Notes: generated by a model not told the origin, from the letters alone. DNA of 64,000 bases from Pseudolabrys sp. (GCA_029980465.1 JARYIJ010000001.1:1-64000); one strand, 5' to 3'; counted from the first letter of the stretch, positions 44,259-52,118 are shown. Made by a program: numbers and translations.

Positions 44259-44816
44259 CTGTACGCGCTTCGATTTTCAAACAGCCGGCGCAGCCAACGC
44301 TCCGCAGCCCCTGTTGTTAGCGACGCGGGGGCGTCGGCAGTCCATCAGTCCCTTCCTGCGCCTGAATCATGAGAGGCGCGCGGAACGCCGGGTCTCGCGT
44401 TGGCTCCTGACCAACCGGACCCACGGACCTCGCCGCCTCGCGGCAACGAGGCATGCCGAAGTCGAATAAACCGCAAGTCCGCCAAGTCCCGGCGTCCCGC
44501 GCGCGGTGTTTCTAGGCTTGCTCCGCGGTCACCCCGGTGGGCAGACAATTGTTACCCACCGCTGCGGCGGCTGCGGGGAACCCGGGTGCGCAAGCTCGCT
44601 CTGTCGAGGCACCGGCACACCCTCCGCTCCGCCCTGTGACCACCTGCCGGGTGGCCGGGAAAACCGCGGCTTGGACCGCCGCGCGTCGGGTGTTGCGTGT
44701 ATCCACCCTGCGCGGCCACCGCACCTCATTCCGCTTCAAGACGCCTCGAGAAACGCCTCTCGTCAAATGAGGTGCTAGGACTATAAGCCGATCTAGGAAT
44801 ATTGTCAAGATAGCGC
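44259..44816. other. Unexplained structured 560-bp block between two mosaic repeats
   Basis: No convincing protein. On the minus strand a 10-bp stem GCACCTCATT / AATGAGGTGC (about 44716-44775) encloses a nested stem, and GTGGG...CCCAC around ACAATTGT (44556-44578) forms another hairpin. The composition is GC-rich with many possible stems. It might be a non-coding RNA, a dispersed repeat or a decayed gene. It does not match tmRNA, RNase P RNA or 6S RNA as far as can be judged by eye. Confidence 0.4.
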
Positions 44817-45036
44817 ATGGCTCCTGCCCCGGACGCGGCGCAGCACAAGCCATAAGCGCGTTTACGCGCGTCTTCGACGCGCTATGGCGACGTGGTGCAC
44901 CGCAGAGCCGGGGCCTCGGTTACAGGCAAAGAAACCGGGGTCCCGGGTCTGCAGCGCACCGCTCACACGCTGCGCTGCGCCCGGGACACAAGCTTGAACA
45001 TCCGGCTCTTTTCCGGACAGGCTCTGAGGACGAGGC
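44817..45036. repeat. Mosaic palindromic repeat, internal modules inverted
   Basis: Contains module B as AGCCATAAGCGCGTTTACGCGC...GACGCGCTATGGCG, the reverse complement of the copy at 1389-1566. Module A (AAACCGGGGTCCCGGG) and the end CGCCCGGGACACAAGCTT follow, then the GGCTCTTTTCC...CTCTGAGGA flank also present after 44209. Module order is therefore inverted relative to the flank. Confidence 0.8.
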
Positions 45037-45053
45037 GCGCAATATCGCAGTAG

Positions 45054-45488
45054 CTACAACAGCCCCAGTTCGCGCAGTTCGCGGCGCATCGTCTCGGGCA
45101 TCTTCGCGACGCCCTTTGCCGCCTTACTGAGATCGCGCGGCGCATCCTTGCCGTCGTAGTAGCGCCAGCCCTGAAAGGCGCGATAGGGCCGCGGCTCGAC
45201 CGGCACCACCTTGCCGTCCATCACGATCTGGCAGCGGCGAATGCCATCCTTGCCCGTGGTCTGGCGGATATCGAGGATCGTCTCGCGGCAGCTCACCTGG
45301 CCGCGGATCACCCAGTAAAGCGAACCGCCGATCAACTCGCCGGCGCGCTTGGGCAGCATCCGCGTGGTGTGGATGTGTTCCGGCTTCTGGCGCCTGCGTT
45401 TCTTTTCCTTGAGCTTCTGCCCGATCCACTCCTCGAGATCGGCGACGGAGTCGCAGCCGACGCAGAGCTTGATCAGGTTCAACGCCAT
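45054..45488 (-). CDS. DUF1489 family protein
   Basis: 144 residues: MALNLIKLCVGCDSVADLEEWIGQKL, HIHTTRMLPKRAGELIGGSLYWVIRGQVSCRETILDI, VEPRPYRAFQGWRYYDGKDAPRDLSK and AKMPETMRRELRELGLL are the characteristic blocks of this alphaproteobacterial family. It is short, soluble, with no known function. It starts 13 bp after the accC-like gene and may be in its operon; the following 1.1 kb is gene-free. Confidence 0.92.
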   Translation of the reverse strand: MALNLIKLCVGCDSVADLEEWIGQKLKEKKRRRQKPEHIHTTRMLPKRAGELIGGSLYWVIRGQVSCRETILDIRQTTGKDGIRRCQIVMDGKVVPVEPRPYRAFQGWRYYDGKDAPRDLSKAAKGVAKMPETMRRELRELGLL

Positions 45489-45501
45489 CGCACCTGTTCC
45501 A

Positions 45502-47445
45502 TCAAACCTCGGGCTTGATCACGACGATCGTCGCCCCTTCGGCGACCTGCTCGTTGGCGGCCGCGGCGATGGTCTCGACCACGCCGTCGACCGGAGCGGT
45601 CAGCGTATGCTCCATCTTCATCGCTTCTATAATGGCAAGACGTTGGCCGCGCACGACATGGGCGCCCTCGTCCACAAAAACCGCCAGCACCTTGCCATGC
45701 ATCGGCGCGGTGACGGCGCCGTCCGATTTGCTGTGCGTGGCGGGAACCGCGAGATCGCGCCGCGTCACTCTCGTCTGGCGGCCGCGGCGCAGGACGTAAT
45801 AGCCGTCTCCTGCCGAGATCACCGAGGCGTCGGACGCCGGCGTCTCGCCGCCGACCGTAACGGCAAGACCACCGCTGTAATCCACCTCGGCATTGACCGC
45901 CTCGCCGTCGGCGGCGAGCGGCACGGTCATCCTGCGATGGCCGGAGAACTGAAACGCGTCGGCGATGTCCCATGGCGACTGCGGACCGTCGCCGTTACGC
46001 CGCGCGATCGTGTCGCCTTCGGCTTGCAGCAGCATGGCGGCGGCGGCAGCCACCGCGGCGCGATCCAGGCCTTCCGCCTTCGGCGCCAGGCTATCAAGAT
46101 GACGGTCGATGAAGCCGGTGTCGAAATGGCCGTCGCGGAAATCCGGCGCGCGGCACAGCGCGGCAAGAAAGCCGACATTGCTGCGCGGCCCGACGACGAC
46201 CGACCGCTCGAGCGCACCGGCAAGACGATCGAGCGCCTCGACGCGCGTCGGCGCGTGCGCGATCACCTTGGCGATCATCGGATCGTAGAACGGCGTCACC
46301 TCGCCGCCCGCCTCGACGCCGGTGTCGATGCGCACGCCCTCGGCCGACGGCCACTGCAAGGCGATCAGCTTGCCGGTCGACGGCAGGAAGCCGCGCGACG
46401 GATCCTCGGCGTAGAGACGGCCTTCGACAGCGTGGCCGCCGATCTTCACCTGCTCTTGCCGGAGCGGCAGCGGCTCGCCGGCCGCGACGCGGAGCTGCCA
46501 TTCGACCAGATCGAGCCCGGTGATCGCTTCCGTCACCGGATGCTCGACCTGAAGCCGCGTGTTCATCTCCATGAACCAGAAGCCGTCGGGCCTGAGGCCG
46601 CTGGCCCCGTCGGCGATGAACTCGACCGTGCCCGCGCCTCGATAACCGACCGCCTTGGCGGCGGCGACCGCGGCCTGTCCCATGACGGCGCGCAGTTCCG
46701 CGCTCATGCCGGGCGCCGGCGCCTCCTCGATCACTTTCTGATGGCGGCGCTGCAGCGAGCAGTCGCGCTCGTTGAGATGGATGGCGTTGCCGTGCGCGTC
46801 GGCGAACACCTGCATCTCGATATGGCGCGGCGCGGTGACATATTTCTCGATCAGGACGCGCTCGTCGCCGAACGACGACGACGCCTCGCGCATCGCGCCT
46901 TCGAGCGCGGCGTCGAAATCGGCGTGGCGCTCGACGCGCCGCATGCCCTTGCCGCCGCCGCCGGCGACCGCCTTGATCAGGACCGGGTAACCGATCTCGT
47001 AGGCTTTCTCCTTGAGGAATTTCGGCTCCTGTAGCTCGCCGTGATAGCCCGGCACCACCGGCACGCCGGTTTTCTCCATCGCAGCCTTGGCGCGGTCCTT
47101 GAGGCCCATGGCGCGGATCGCCGCCGGGGGCGGCCCGACGAAGACGATACCCGCCGCGGCGCAGGCTTCAGCGAAGCCGGCATTCTCGGACAGGAAGCCG
47201 TAGCCAGGATGGATGCACTCGGCGCCCACCGCCCTGGCGGCGGCGATGATCTTGTCGGCGACGAGGTAGCTCTGGGTCGCCGGCGCGGGGCCAATCGGAT
47301 GCGCCTCATCCGCCATGCGCACATGCAGCGCACCGGCGTCGGCCTCCGAATAGACCGCGATCACACGCAACCCCATGCGGTGCGCGGTGCGGGCGATGCG
47401 GCAGGCGATTTCGCCGCGATTGGCAATGAGGACGGACTTGAACAT
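45502..47445 (-). CDS. Biotin carboxylase/BCCP subunit of an acyl-CoA carboxylase, probably methylcrotonyl-CoA carboxylase alpha
   Basis: 647 residues from ATG 47445 (MFKSVLIANRGEIACRI, GGGGGAAGC upstream). Residues before it in the open frame are encoded by a MITE-like repeat and are ignored. The biotin carboxylase domain (1-450) has KAVAGGGGKGMRRV (ATP), ERDCSLQRRHQKVIEEAPAP and FMEMNTRLQVEHPVTE. The C-terminal biotinyl domain has EAMKMEHTL, biotin on Lys about 610. It transfers carboxybiotin to a beta subunit. The best partner is the MCC beta gene at 52135 in the same strand and region; propionyl- or geranyl-type specificity cannot be excluded. Confidence 0.93.
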   Translation of the reverse strand: MFKSVLIANRGEIACRIARTAHRMGLRVIAVYSEADAGALHVRMADEAHPIGPAPATQSYLVADKIIAAARAVGAECIHPGYGFLSENAGFAEACAAAGIVFVGPPPAAIRAMGLKDRAKAAMEKTGVPVVPGYHGELQEPKFLKEKAYEIGYPVLIKAVAGGGGKGMRRVERHADFDAALEGAMREASSSFGDERVLIEKYVTAPRHIEMQVFADAHGNAIHLNERDCSLQRRHQKVIEEAPAPGMSAELRAVMGQAAVAAAKAVGYRGAGTVEFIADGASGLRPDGFWFMEMNTRLQVEHPVTEAITGLDLVEWQLRVAAGEPLPLRQEQVKIGGHAVEGRLYAEDPSRGFLPSTGKLIALQWPSAEGVRIDTGVEAGGEVTPFYDPMIAKVIAHAPTRVEALDRLAGALERSVVVGPRSNVGFLAALCRAPDFRDGHFDTGFIDRHLDSLAPKAEGLDRAAVAAAAAMLLQAEGDTIARRNGDGPQSPWDIADAFQFSGHRRMTVPLAADGEAVNAEVDYSGGLAVTVGGETPASDASVISAGDGYYVLRRGRQTRVTRRDLAVPATHSKSDGAVTAPMHGKVLAVFVDEGAHVVRGQRLAIIEAMKMEHTLTAPVDGVVETIAAAANEQVAEGATIVVIKPEV

Positions 47446-47471
47446 GCTTCCCCCGGCTTGAACGGCCGATC

Positions 47472-47544
47472 CTAGTGTCCTGAATCCAAAGTTCGCCTCA
47501 TTTCGCAGCGCGCTCCATAGCGAACTTCGGATTCGGGACACTAG
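47472..47544. repeat. MITE-like element with 25-bp terminal inverted repeats
   Basis: CTAGTGTCCTGAATCC... at 47472-47496 and its near-exact complement GCGAACTTCGGATTCG... at 47520-47544, two mismatches, both GU-compatible, enclosing a 23-bp core. Both ends read CTAG. No transposase. Its right end gives the TAG stop of the gene at 47541. I recall the same termini from Bradyrhizobium genomes. Confidence 0.8.
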
Positions 47545-48467
47545 CGCGGTTCGGCCGGCGGGACGGCAGGCCTTTTTGGCGGCATCGGGAGATGCGTGTC
47601 GGCGGCTGTGGATTGCGCCTGCGCCGCCGTCGCCGCCGAATTATCGGTGCGGGGCGGCTCGGCGTTCATGATGCTGACCGGCGGGATCGAGGCGGCCGAC
47701 GGAAAATCATATTGGCTTGAGACGACGGCATGTTCGGCAGGCCTGGGTCTGCCGGCGTCAGCTTGCGGCGCTGCAGCGGGCGCCGCCGACGCAACCGGCA
47801 TTCCGCCAGCCTGCTCGTTCTTCCATTGCGCCGCGTGGCGATCGACATAAACGCCGTAAGGCTGGCCGCGCAGATTGGTTTTGAGCACGGTCGGGTCGCC
47901 GACCCAGGCAAAAGCCTCGCATTTGTCCGCGGTGCAGCCGTCGCGGTCGGCCAGAACATGCGCCGCCAGACCGTAGCGGTCGAGCTCGATGCTGCGACGA
48001 AGTTGCGCCCGCGCGGCGCGCAGGCCCGGATCGGCGGAGAGATCGAGCCGCGTCATGTCGGCCAGCAGCGACAGCCGCGCCGCCGTCAGGCCGACCGCGG
48101 CCGCCGTCGTTTCGGGGGTCGCGAAGACCGCCTTCTCGCAGGCGACGCCGACCGTCTCGCCCGCCGCATCATCGAGACACGCCAGCGCCGAACCGGGCGC
48201 CAGCGCCTGCGCAGCGAGCGTCGCCTGCCGCATCGCCAGTGCGCGGCGCGCCGCATCGTCGTCCCGCCGCGCCGCGATCGTGAAATAGCCGAACACCGCG
48301 ATGAAGGTGAGCACGCCGGCCAGCAGCCGCAGCGTGGCGCTGCCAAGACCCGGGTGGTGGGAGCGCATCGCAAGCGCCGCGATCAGCGCCGCCAGCAGCG
48401 CGACCGCGAGAGGCGCCCAGCCGATCGCGCCGGACAATGTCAGCAATACCGGATCCGATGCAGGCAT
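47541..48467 (-). CDS. Membrane protein with C-terminal Pro-rich tail (unknown)
   Basis: 308 residues. Two membrane helices at the N-terminus (WAPLAVALLAALIAALAM and LLAGVLTFIAVFGYFTIA), then a periplasmic-like helical region with two Cys pairs (ALACLDDAAG, VACEKAVF; DGCTADKCEAF) and a segment AWVGDPTVLKTNLRGQPYGVYVDRHAAQW. The tail from about 215 is Pro/Ala/Thr-rich and ends at the TAG of the MITE, so the natural C-terminus may have been longer. Function unrecognised. It lies between two conserved hypothetical genes and the accC-like gene. Confidence 0.7.
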   Translation of the reverse strand: MPASDPVLLTLSGAIGWAPLAVALLAALIAALAMRSHHPGLGSATLRLLAGVLTFIAVFGYFTIAARRDDDAARRALAMRQATLAAQALAPGSALACLDDAAGETVGVACEKAVFATPETTAAAVGLTAARLSLLADMTRLDLSADPGLRAARAQLRRSIELDRYGLAAHVLADRDGCTADKCEAFAWVGDPTVLKTNLRGQPYGVYVDRHAAQWKNEQAGGMPVASAAPAAAPQADAGRPRPAEHAVVSSQYDFPSAASIPPVSIMNAEPPRTDNSAATAAQAQSTAADTHLPMPPKRPAVPPAEPR

Positions 48468-48605
48468 GCCTCAATCTCGCCGCCGGACCTCGCCGGCCGG
48501 ATCGAAGCGCAGCGCGACGTGAAGCGCATCCGCAACTCTCCGAAAAGCCGCGAGCGCGGCCCCAAAGCGCCCTTATGGCACGATAACCGAAGGACCGTCA
48601 GCCGC

Positions 48606-49025
48606 TCAGACGCGATCGAGCTGGCTTTCCTTGGCGACGCGCTCGAACGCCTCGTCGGAACTCTTGATGCGGTACTGATAGTCGTCGCCTTCCGACGGAA
48701 GCTGCTTCACCACCGTGTAGCTGCCTGTCGCCGCGGCGCGGCCGAAGCTCGGCGAGGTGTAATAGACGACCTCACCGACCTTGTACTTATGGGCGCGCGG
48801 CACGATCGGCGGCGCGACGATCTGCTGGATCGGCGCATGAATGACGATCGACTGGATGGATTTCGGCGCGACGGTGCGCGACGACGACCGGGACGCCTTC
48901 TTTGCCGACGATCTGGCCGTCTTTGCCGGCTTTTTCGCCAGCAGTCCGACCAACTTCGCACTCTTTTTGACGCTGGTCCGTGCCGCCTTGGCCCGGCCAG
49001 CCTTACGTACTGAACTCTTTGCCAT
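48606..49025 (-). CDS. Protein with H1-like basic tail and conserved C-terminal domain
   Basis: 139 residues from ATG 49025. Residues 1-52 are Lys/Ala/Ser-rich (SSVRKAGRAKAARTSVKKSA and onward), like an H1 histone tail. The conserved part (about 78-139) reads HKYKVGEVVYYTSPSFGRAAATGSYTVVKQLPSEGDDYQYRIKSSDEAFERVAKESQLDRV, a small beta domain found as a hypothetical in Bradyrhizobium relatives. It may bind nucleic acid through the tail, which is inference. No strong ribosome site. Confidence 0.75.
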   Translation of the reverse strand: MAKSSVRKAGRAKAARTSVKKSAKLVGLLAKKPAKTARSSAKKASRSSSRTVAPKSIQSIVIHAPIQQIVAPPIVPRAHKYKVGEVVYYTSPSFGRAAATGSYTVVKQLPSEGDDYQYRIKSSDEAFERVAKESQLDRV

Positions 49026-49181
49026 ACCCGGACTATAGCAATCCAGGCCGCCCGGCGCACCTGTTTTTTTGACTGGAAATGCTTTCATTTCAATAGGTTA
49101 TACGACACATTCATAACCTCTTTAAACTTGAGGCAAAATGCATAGGACTGTGGAAAACGCCCGGTTTTAGGCCAGATTCGG

Positions 49182-49421
49182 CTACCTGGCGGACCGGACA
49201 TCGGCCCGGTCGCCGACCCGCAGCGCCTCGCCGATCTCCCGCTTGTTCATGCGGGTTCCATCGTCACCATCGATCAAAAGTGGCGTCGTTCCTCCGCGTT
49301 CCAAATGACGCGCGAACAAGAACGCCTCGTCCAGCGTGGCGAATTCCTTGAACAGCATGTTGTCGCGCGTCAGCGACACGTCCGAAACGCCCGCAGGTCC
49401 GCTGTAAACCCGATAGGCCAT
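49182..49421 (-). CDS. Conserved 79-residue hypothetical protein
   Basis: MAYRVYSGPAGVSDVSLTRDNMLFKEFATLDEAFLFARHLERGGTTPLLIDGDDGTRMNKREIGEALRVG is a recognisable alphaproteobacterial small protein; the ATG at 49421 has AGGAGGG 8 nt upstream. There are no membrane segments or cysteines. It is separate from the substrate-binding-protein gene by 68 bp and probably a short transcript of its own. Confidence 0.75.
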   Translation of the reverse strand: MAYRVYSGPAGVSDVSLTRDNMLFKEFATLDEAFLFARHLERGGTTPLLIDGDDGTRMNKREIGEALRVGDRADVRSAR

Positions 49422-49489
49422 CGTGTGGTCCCTCCTGCCGATACCTCTAGGCAACGCCAGAGGGCGGCACGAGTTCCCGCGCGCATCGG

Positions 49490-50221
49490 TCACGCCGGCG
49501 GCGCGACCTCGGCGTCGGAGAAACCGGCGCGATCGAGCGCACGGCGCACCAGACCGGACGATTTGGCGCGCTCGACAAAATCGCCGAACAGGCGGAGAGC
49601 CCGCGCCCTGCCCTTGGGCGCCGCGCTCGCAATGCCGGTGTGCTGGAAGCCGCCCTCGAGCACGCGCGCACCGGGCAGGATCGGCAACAGGGTCGCGAAC
49701 GCATCGCGCGACAGCGCGAACAGGTCACCGTCGCCGGCTTTCGCCATCGCCGCCATCTCGTCGACGGTGCGCACCTCCTGCGTGGTGCCTTTGGTCAGGA
49801 AACGCGCGGCGCTGCGCGCAGTGGTGGTCGACGCGATGACGATGGCGCGCACACTCGGAAAATTGGCGTCACCGAGCGAACGGATCGGCGAGCCCGCCGG
49901 CACCAGAAAAGTGCTCTCGATCATGTAATAGGCCGGGCCGAAATCGACCAGCTTCTCGCGCGTCGCGTCGCGCGGCATGAAGGCGACGTCGCAATCGCCG
50001 CGCGCCACCGCATTGGTCAATTCGCCGGAATTCGGAAAGACCTGAAGCGCGAGCGGCAGCTTCACGCTCTCGGCAAACGCCGTGATCAGGTCGACGGTGA
50101 CGCCGCGCGGCGCGTTGCCGTCATTGATCGCGAAGAACACCGATGCTGTCGGCGACACCACGACGCCGCCGCGCAGGATGCCGGCCGGCGCAAGATCCTG
50201 AAGATCGGAGCGATCGGTCAT
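49490..50221 (-). CDS. Family 3 solute-binding-like protein without signal peptide
   Basis: 243 residues from ATG 50221 (AAGGGA upstream). SBP_bac_3 features: GGVVVSPTASVFFAINDGNAPRGVTVDLITAFAESVKLPLALQVFPNSGELTNAVARGDCDVAFMPRDATREKLVDFGPAYYMIESTFLVPAGSPIRSLGDA, resembling amino acid-binding proteins. The N-terminus (MTDRSDLQDLAPAG) carries no signal peptide or lipobox, so it may be a cytoplasmic ligand-binding protein. No permease or ATPase gene is nearby. It follows the SDR gene with a 10-bp gap. Confidence 0.82.
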   Translation of the reverse strand: MTDRSDLQDLAPAGILRGGVVVSPTASVFFAINDGNAPRGVTVDLITAFAESVKLPLALQVFPNSGELTNAVARGDCDVAFMPRDATREKLVDFGPAYYMIESTFLVPAGSPIRSLGDANFPSVRAIVIASTTTARSAARFLTKGTTQEVRTVDEMAAMAKAGDGDLFALSRDAFATLLPILPGARVLEGGFQHTGIASAAPKGRARALRLFGDFVERAKSSGLVRRALDRAGFSDAEVAPPA

Positions 50222-50231
50222 TGCGGGTCCC

Positions 50232-50942
50232 TTAGAACTTCTCCACCCAGGGCCGCAACTCGATCTCCCACGACCAGGCGTTGCGCGGCTGCCGGATGAG
50301 GTGGAGGTAGGTCTCGGCGATGGCATCCGGGTTGAGCAGCGAGTCCGGCTGGTCGAGCGGCGCCGGGCGGCGCTGCGAGCGGATGCCGCCATCGATCACG
50401 ACATGGGCGACATGGATGCCCTGCGGCTGCAGCTCGCGCGCCATGCTTTGCGCGAGGCCACGCAGCGCGAACTTTCCCATCGCAAACGGTGCCGACTGCG
50501 CATAGCCCTTCACGCTGGCCGAAGCGCCGGTGAACAAGATCGTGCCCTGATGCTTCGGCAGCATGCGCCTGACCGCCGCCTGCCCGATCAGGAAGCCGCC
50601 GAACGCGGTGATCGCCAGCGTCTTTTCGACCTCGGCCGGATCGAGTTCGACGAACGGGCCCCGCGCGCGATAGCTCGGATTGTAGACGACGACGTCTGGC
50701 GTCAGTTTTTCGCGATCCAGAGCGGCGAACAGCGCGTCGACATCGCCGCGTAACGCAGCGTCGCAGTGAAACGTGCGCGCGCCGGTCTGCCCGGCGAATT
50801 CGGCGAGCTTCTCCTGCGAGCGCGCGGCCAGCGCCACCTGCATGCCGTTCCTGGCGAACAATCGCGCCAGCGACGCCGACAGGCCCGATCCGGCGCCGAC
50901 GATGAGGGCTGTTTTTGCGTCCAGGGCTATCTTTGCGTCCAT
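50232..50942 (-). CDS. Short-chain dehydrogenase-like protein with Phe in place of catalytic Tyr
   Basis: 236 residues. Rossmann fold with TALIVGAGSGLSASLARLF (TGxxxGxG-like), NPSYRARG (NNAG region), and the S-YxxxK region as TGASASVKGYAQSAPFAMGK. The position of the catalytic Tyr carries Phe153 (F-A-M-G-K157), so classical oxidoreduction may be lost. Lys157 is kept. GAAGAGGTGAC ribosome region. It is next to a solute-binding-like gene; no pathway is suggested. Confidence 0.88.
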   Translation of the reverse strand: MDAKIALDAKTALIVGAGSGLSASLARLFARNGMQVALAARSQEKLAEFAGQTGARTFHCDAALRGDVDALFAALDREKLTPDVVVYNPSYRARGPFVELDPAEVEKTLAITAFGGFLIGQAAVRRMLPKHQGTILFTGASASVKGYAQSAPFAMGKFALRGLAQSMARELQPQGIHVAHVVIDGGIRSQRRPAPLDQPDSLLNPDAIAETYLHLIRQPRNAWSWEIELRPWVEKF

Positions 50943-50960
50943 GTCACCTCTTCCGGCGCC

Positions 50961-51413
50961 TTACTTCTTGCACGCCGCAGAAATCCACTTCGCATCGATC
51001 GCGGCTTCCGTGGCGATCTTCTGCCCCTTGAAGATAACCAGCGACTTGATCGTGCCGTTGTAGTGACGCGGATCAGTGACGTTGATCGTCATGTCGATCG
51101 CCATCGACACCTTCTGGCCGGGGTCGCTGCACTTCAGCTCGACCGTCACGGTATTGCCGTTCTGCTTGACATTGCGTGTGTCGCACTGCTGGCCTTCGGT
51201 GTCCTTCATGATCGTCTTGATCGGATCGCGCGCCTCCTCGGGCGACAGGCAACTGGTGTCGATGTCCGGCGCTCCAGACTTGCCGTCCGTCACGGTGGTC
51301 GTGGTGTCCTGCCACAGCCCCGGCTCGAGCTGGATGGCCGCCCGGGCCGGCAGCGCAGCCGTGAGAATGACACCTGAGATCAAAACGCAGGCGCGTATAA
51401 ATCGGTTTGCCAT
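50961..51413 (-). CDS. DUF3617 family secreted protein
   Basis: 150 residues. Signal peptide MANRFIRACVLISGVILTAALPARA, then the typical DUF3617 start (IQLEPGLWQDTTTTV) and cysteines at DTSCLSPEEA, GQQCDTRNV, ELKCSDPG and SAACKK that likely pair. A periplasmic protein of unknown role, common in Proteobacteria. Same strand as the SDR gene (18 bp apart), possibly co-transcribed. Confidence 0.88.
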   Translation of the reverse strand: MANRFIRACVLISGVILTAALPARAAIQLEPGLWQDTTTTVTDGKSGAPDIDTSCLSPEEARDPIKTIMKDTEGQQCDTRNVKQNGNTVTVELKCSDPGQKVSMAIDMTINVTDPRHYNGTIKSLVIFKGQKIATEAAIDAKWISAACKK

Positions 51414-51524
51414 TGTTGCCCCCGGAGCCTCCGAACGTGAGGCTTCGCATGTATCTTAGCGTCGACCTCCGGACGCTGCATCCTTTTGCGGGCGATGCCT
51501 CCGGCCAACCTGCCCTTGCATCGC

Positions 51525-51552
51525 CATAATTATTGTATATACAATAATTATG
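51525..51552. promoter_or_regulatory. Perfect 28-bp palindrome, likely BrnA/BrnT operator and promoter
   Basis: Arms CATAATTATTGTAT and ATACAATAATTATG meet without a loop at 51538/51539. It lies immediately before the brnT start at 51554 and overlaps it by proximity. It contains TATTGT/TATACAAT -10-like hexamers. In brnTA systems the antitoxin (or complex) represses its own promoter, so a self-complementary operator is expected here. The sequence is entirely AT except for two C/G pairs, standing out against the GC-rich genome. Confidence 0.7.
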
Positions 51553-51553
51553 G

Positions 51554-51853
51554 ATGAAGATCACTTTCGATCCTGCGAAACGCGACTGGACGCTGCGCGA
51601 ACGCGGACTCGATTTCGCAGACGCGCCGGAGTTTTTTGGCGGGCAAACGATCGACATCCCGGATCGACGCCGAGATTACGGTGAAGACCGGATCAATTCG
51701 GTTGGCTATTTTCGTGGCAGGATGGTGATCGTCTGCTGGACAGCGCGGAGCGATGCACGACACATCATTTCGATGAGAAGGACCAATGACCGAGAAAAAA
51801 GGCGCTACGCGAAATCGCTACAGACGGATCGGCAGCGATCTGAAGAAAGTTGA
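51554..51853 (+). CDS. brnT: BrnT family toxin
   Basis: 99 residues. MKITFDPAKRDWTLRERGLDFADAPEFFGGQTIDIPDRRRDYGEDRINSVGYFRGRMVIVCWTARSDARHIISMRRTNDREKRRYAK matches BrnT, a RelE-like RNase toxin: F(D)..K....RGLDF..A...F, R.DYGE.R....G...GR...VVVVWT.R...R.IISMR.A...E..RY. The Lys/Arg/His residues of the RNase site are present. The gene overlaps brnA by 68 bp, the toxin-first order usual for this type II system. Confidence 0.92.
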   Translation: MKITFDPAKRDWTLRERGLDFADAPEFFGGQTIDIPDRRRDYGEDRINSVGYFRGRMVIVCWTARSDARHIISMRRTNDREKRRYAKSLQTDRQRSEES

Positions 51854-52118
51854 CGCTTATGTCCTGACGCAGAAGGATTATGACGAGATTCCGGAGCTGA
51901 CGGACGAGGACTTCGCGCGCGGTATATGGCACATCGGCGGCGTGCCGGTTTCTCGCGGGCGGCCGAAATCGAAGGCCCCCAAGCACGCTGTGAGCCTGCG
52001 GCTCGACACCGACGTCGTTGCGTATTTTCGCCGCGGCGGTCGCGGCTGGCAAAGCCGGATCAACGCAGCGTTGAGGAAGGTCGCGAAACTGCCGAAGGAG
52101 AAACGGAAGAAGGCTTGA
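51786..52118 (+). CDS. brnA: BrnA family antitoxin
   Basis: 110 residues. The N-terminal part (IPELTDEDFARGIWHIGGVPVSRGRPKSKAPKHAVSLRLDTDVVAYFRRGGRGWQSRINAALRKVA) contains the BrnA-type DNA-binding ribbon-helix-helix (VSLRLDTDVVAYFRRGGRGWQSRINAALR) and an acidic linker that clamps the toxin. It neutralises BrnT and represses the operon. Overlaps brnT by 68 bp. The basic tail is KEKRKKA. Confidence 0.93.
   Translation: MTEKKGATRNRYRRIGSDLKKVDAYVLTQKDYDEIPELTDEDFARGIWHIGGVPVSRGRPKSKAPKHAVSLRLDTDVVAYFRRGGRGWQSRINAALRKVAKLPKEKRKKA

Noticed and set aside
44259..44816. Possible tmRNA, RNase P RNA or 6S RNA
   Set aside because: No alanine-tag reading frame such as ANDN..., no RNase P P4 core, no 6S closing stem was seen.
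44512..44853. 113-codon minus-strand frame in the gene-free block
   Set aside because: No ribosome site, partly runs over a repeat module; low-complexity Arg/Pro/Ala sequence. Kept only as an unexplained block.
47446..47541. 32-residue N-terminal extension of the carboxylase
   Set aside because: Encoded by the MITE-like element; MFKSVLIANRGEIA at 47445 is the family start with a good ribosome site.
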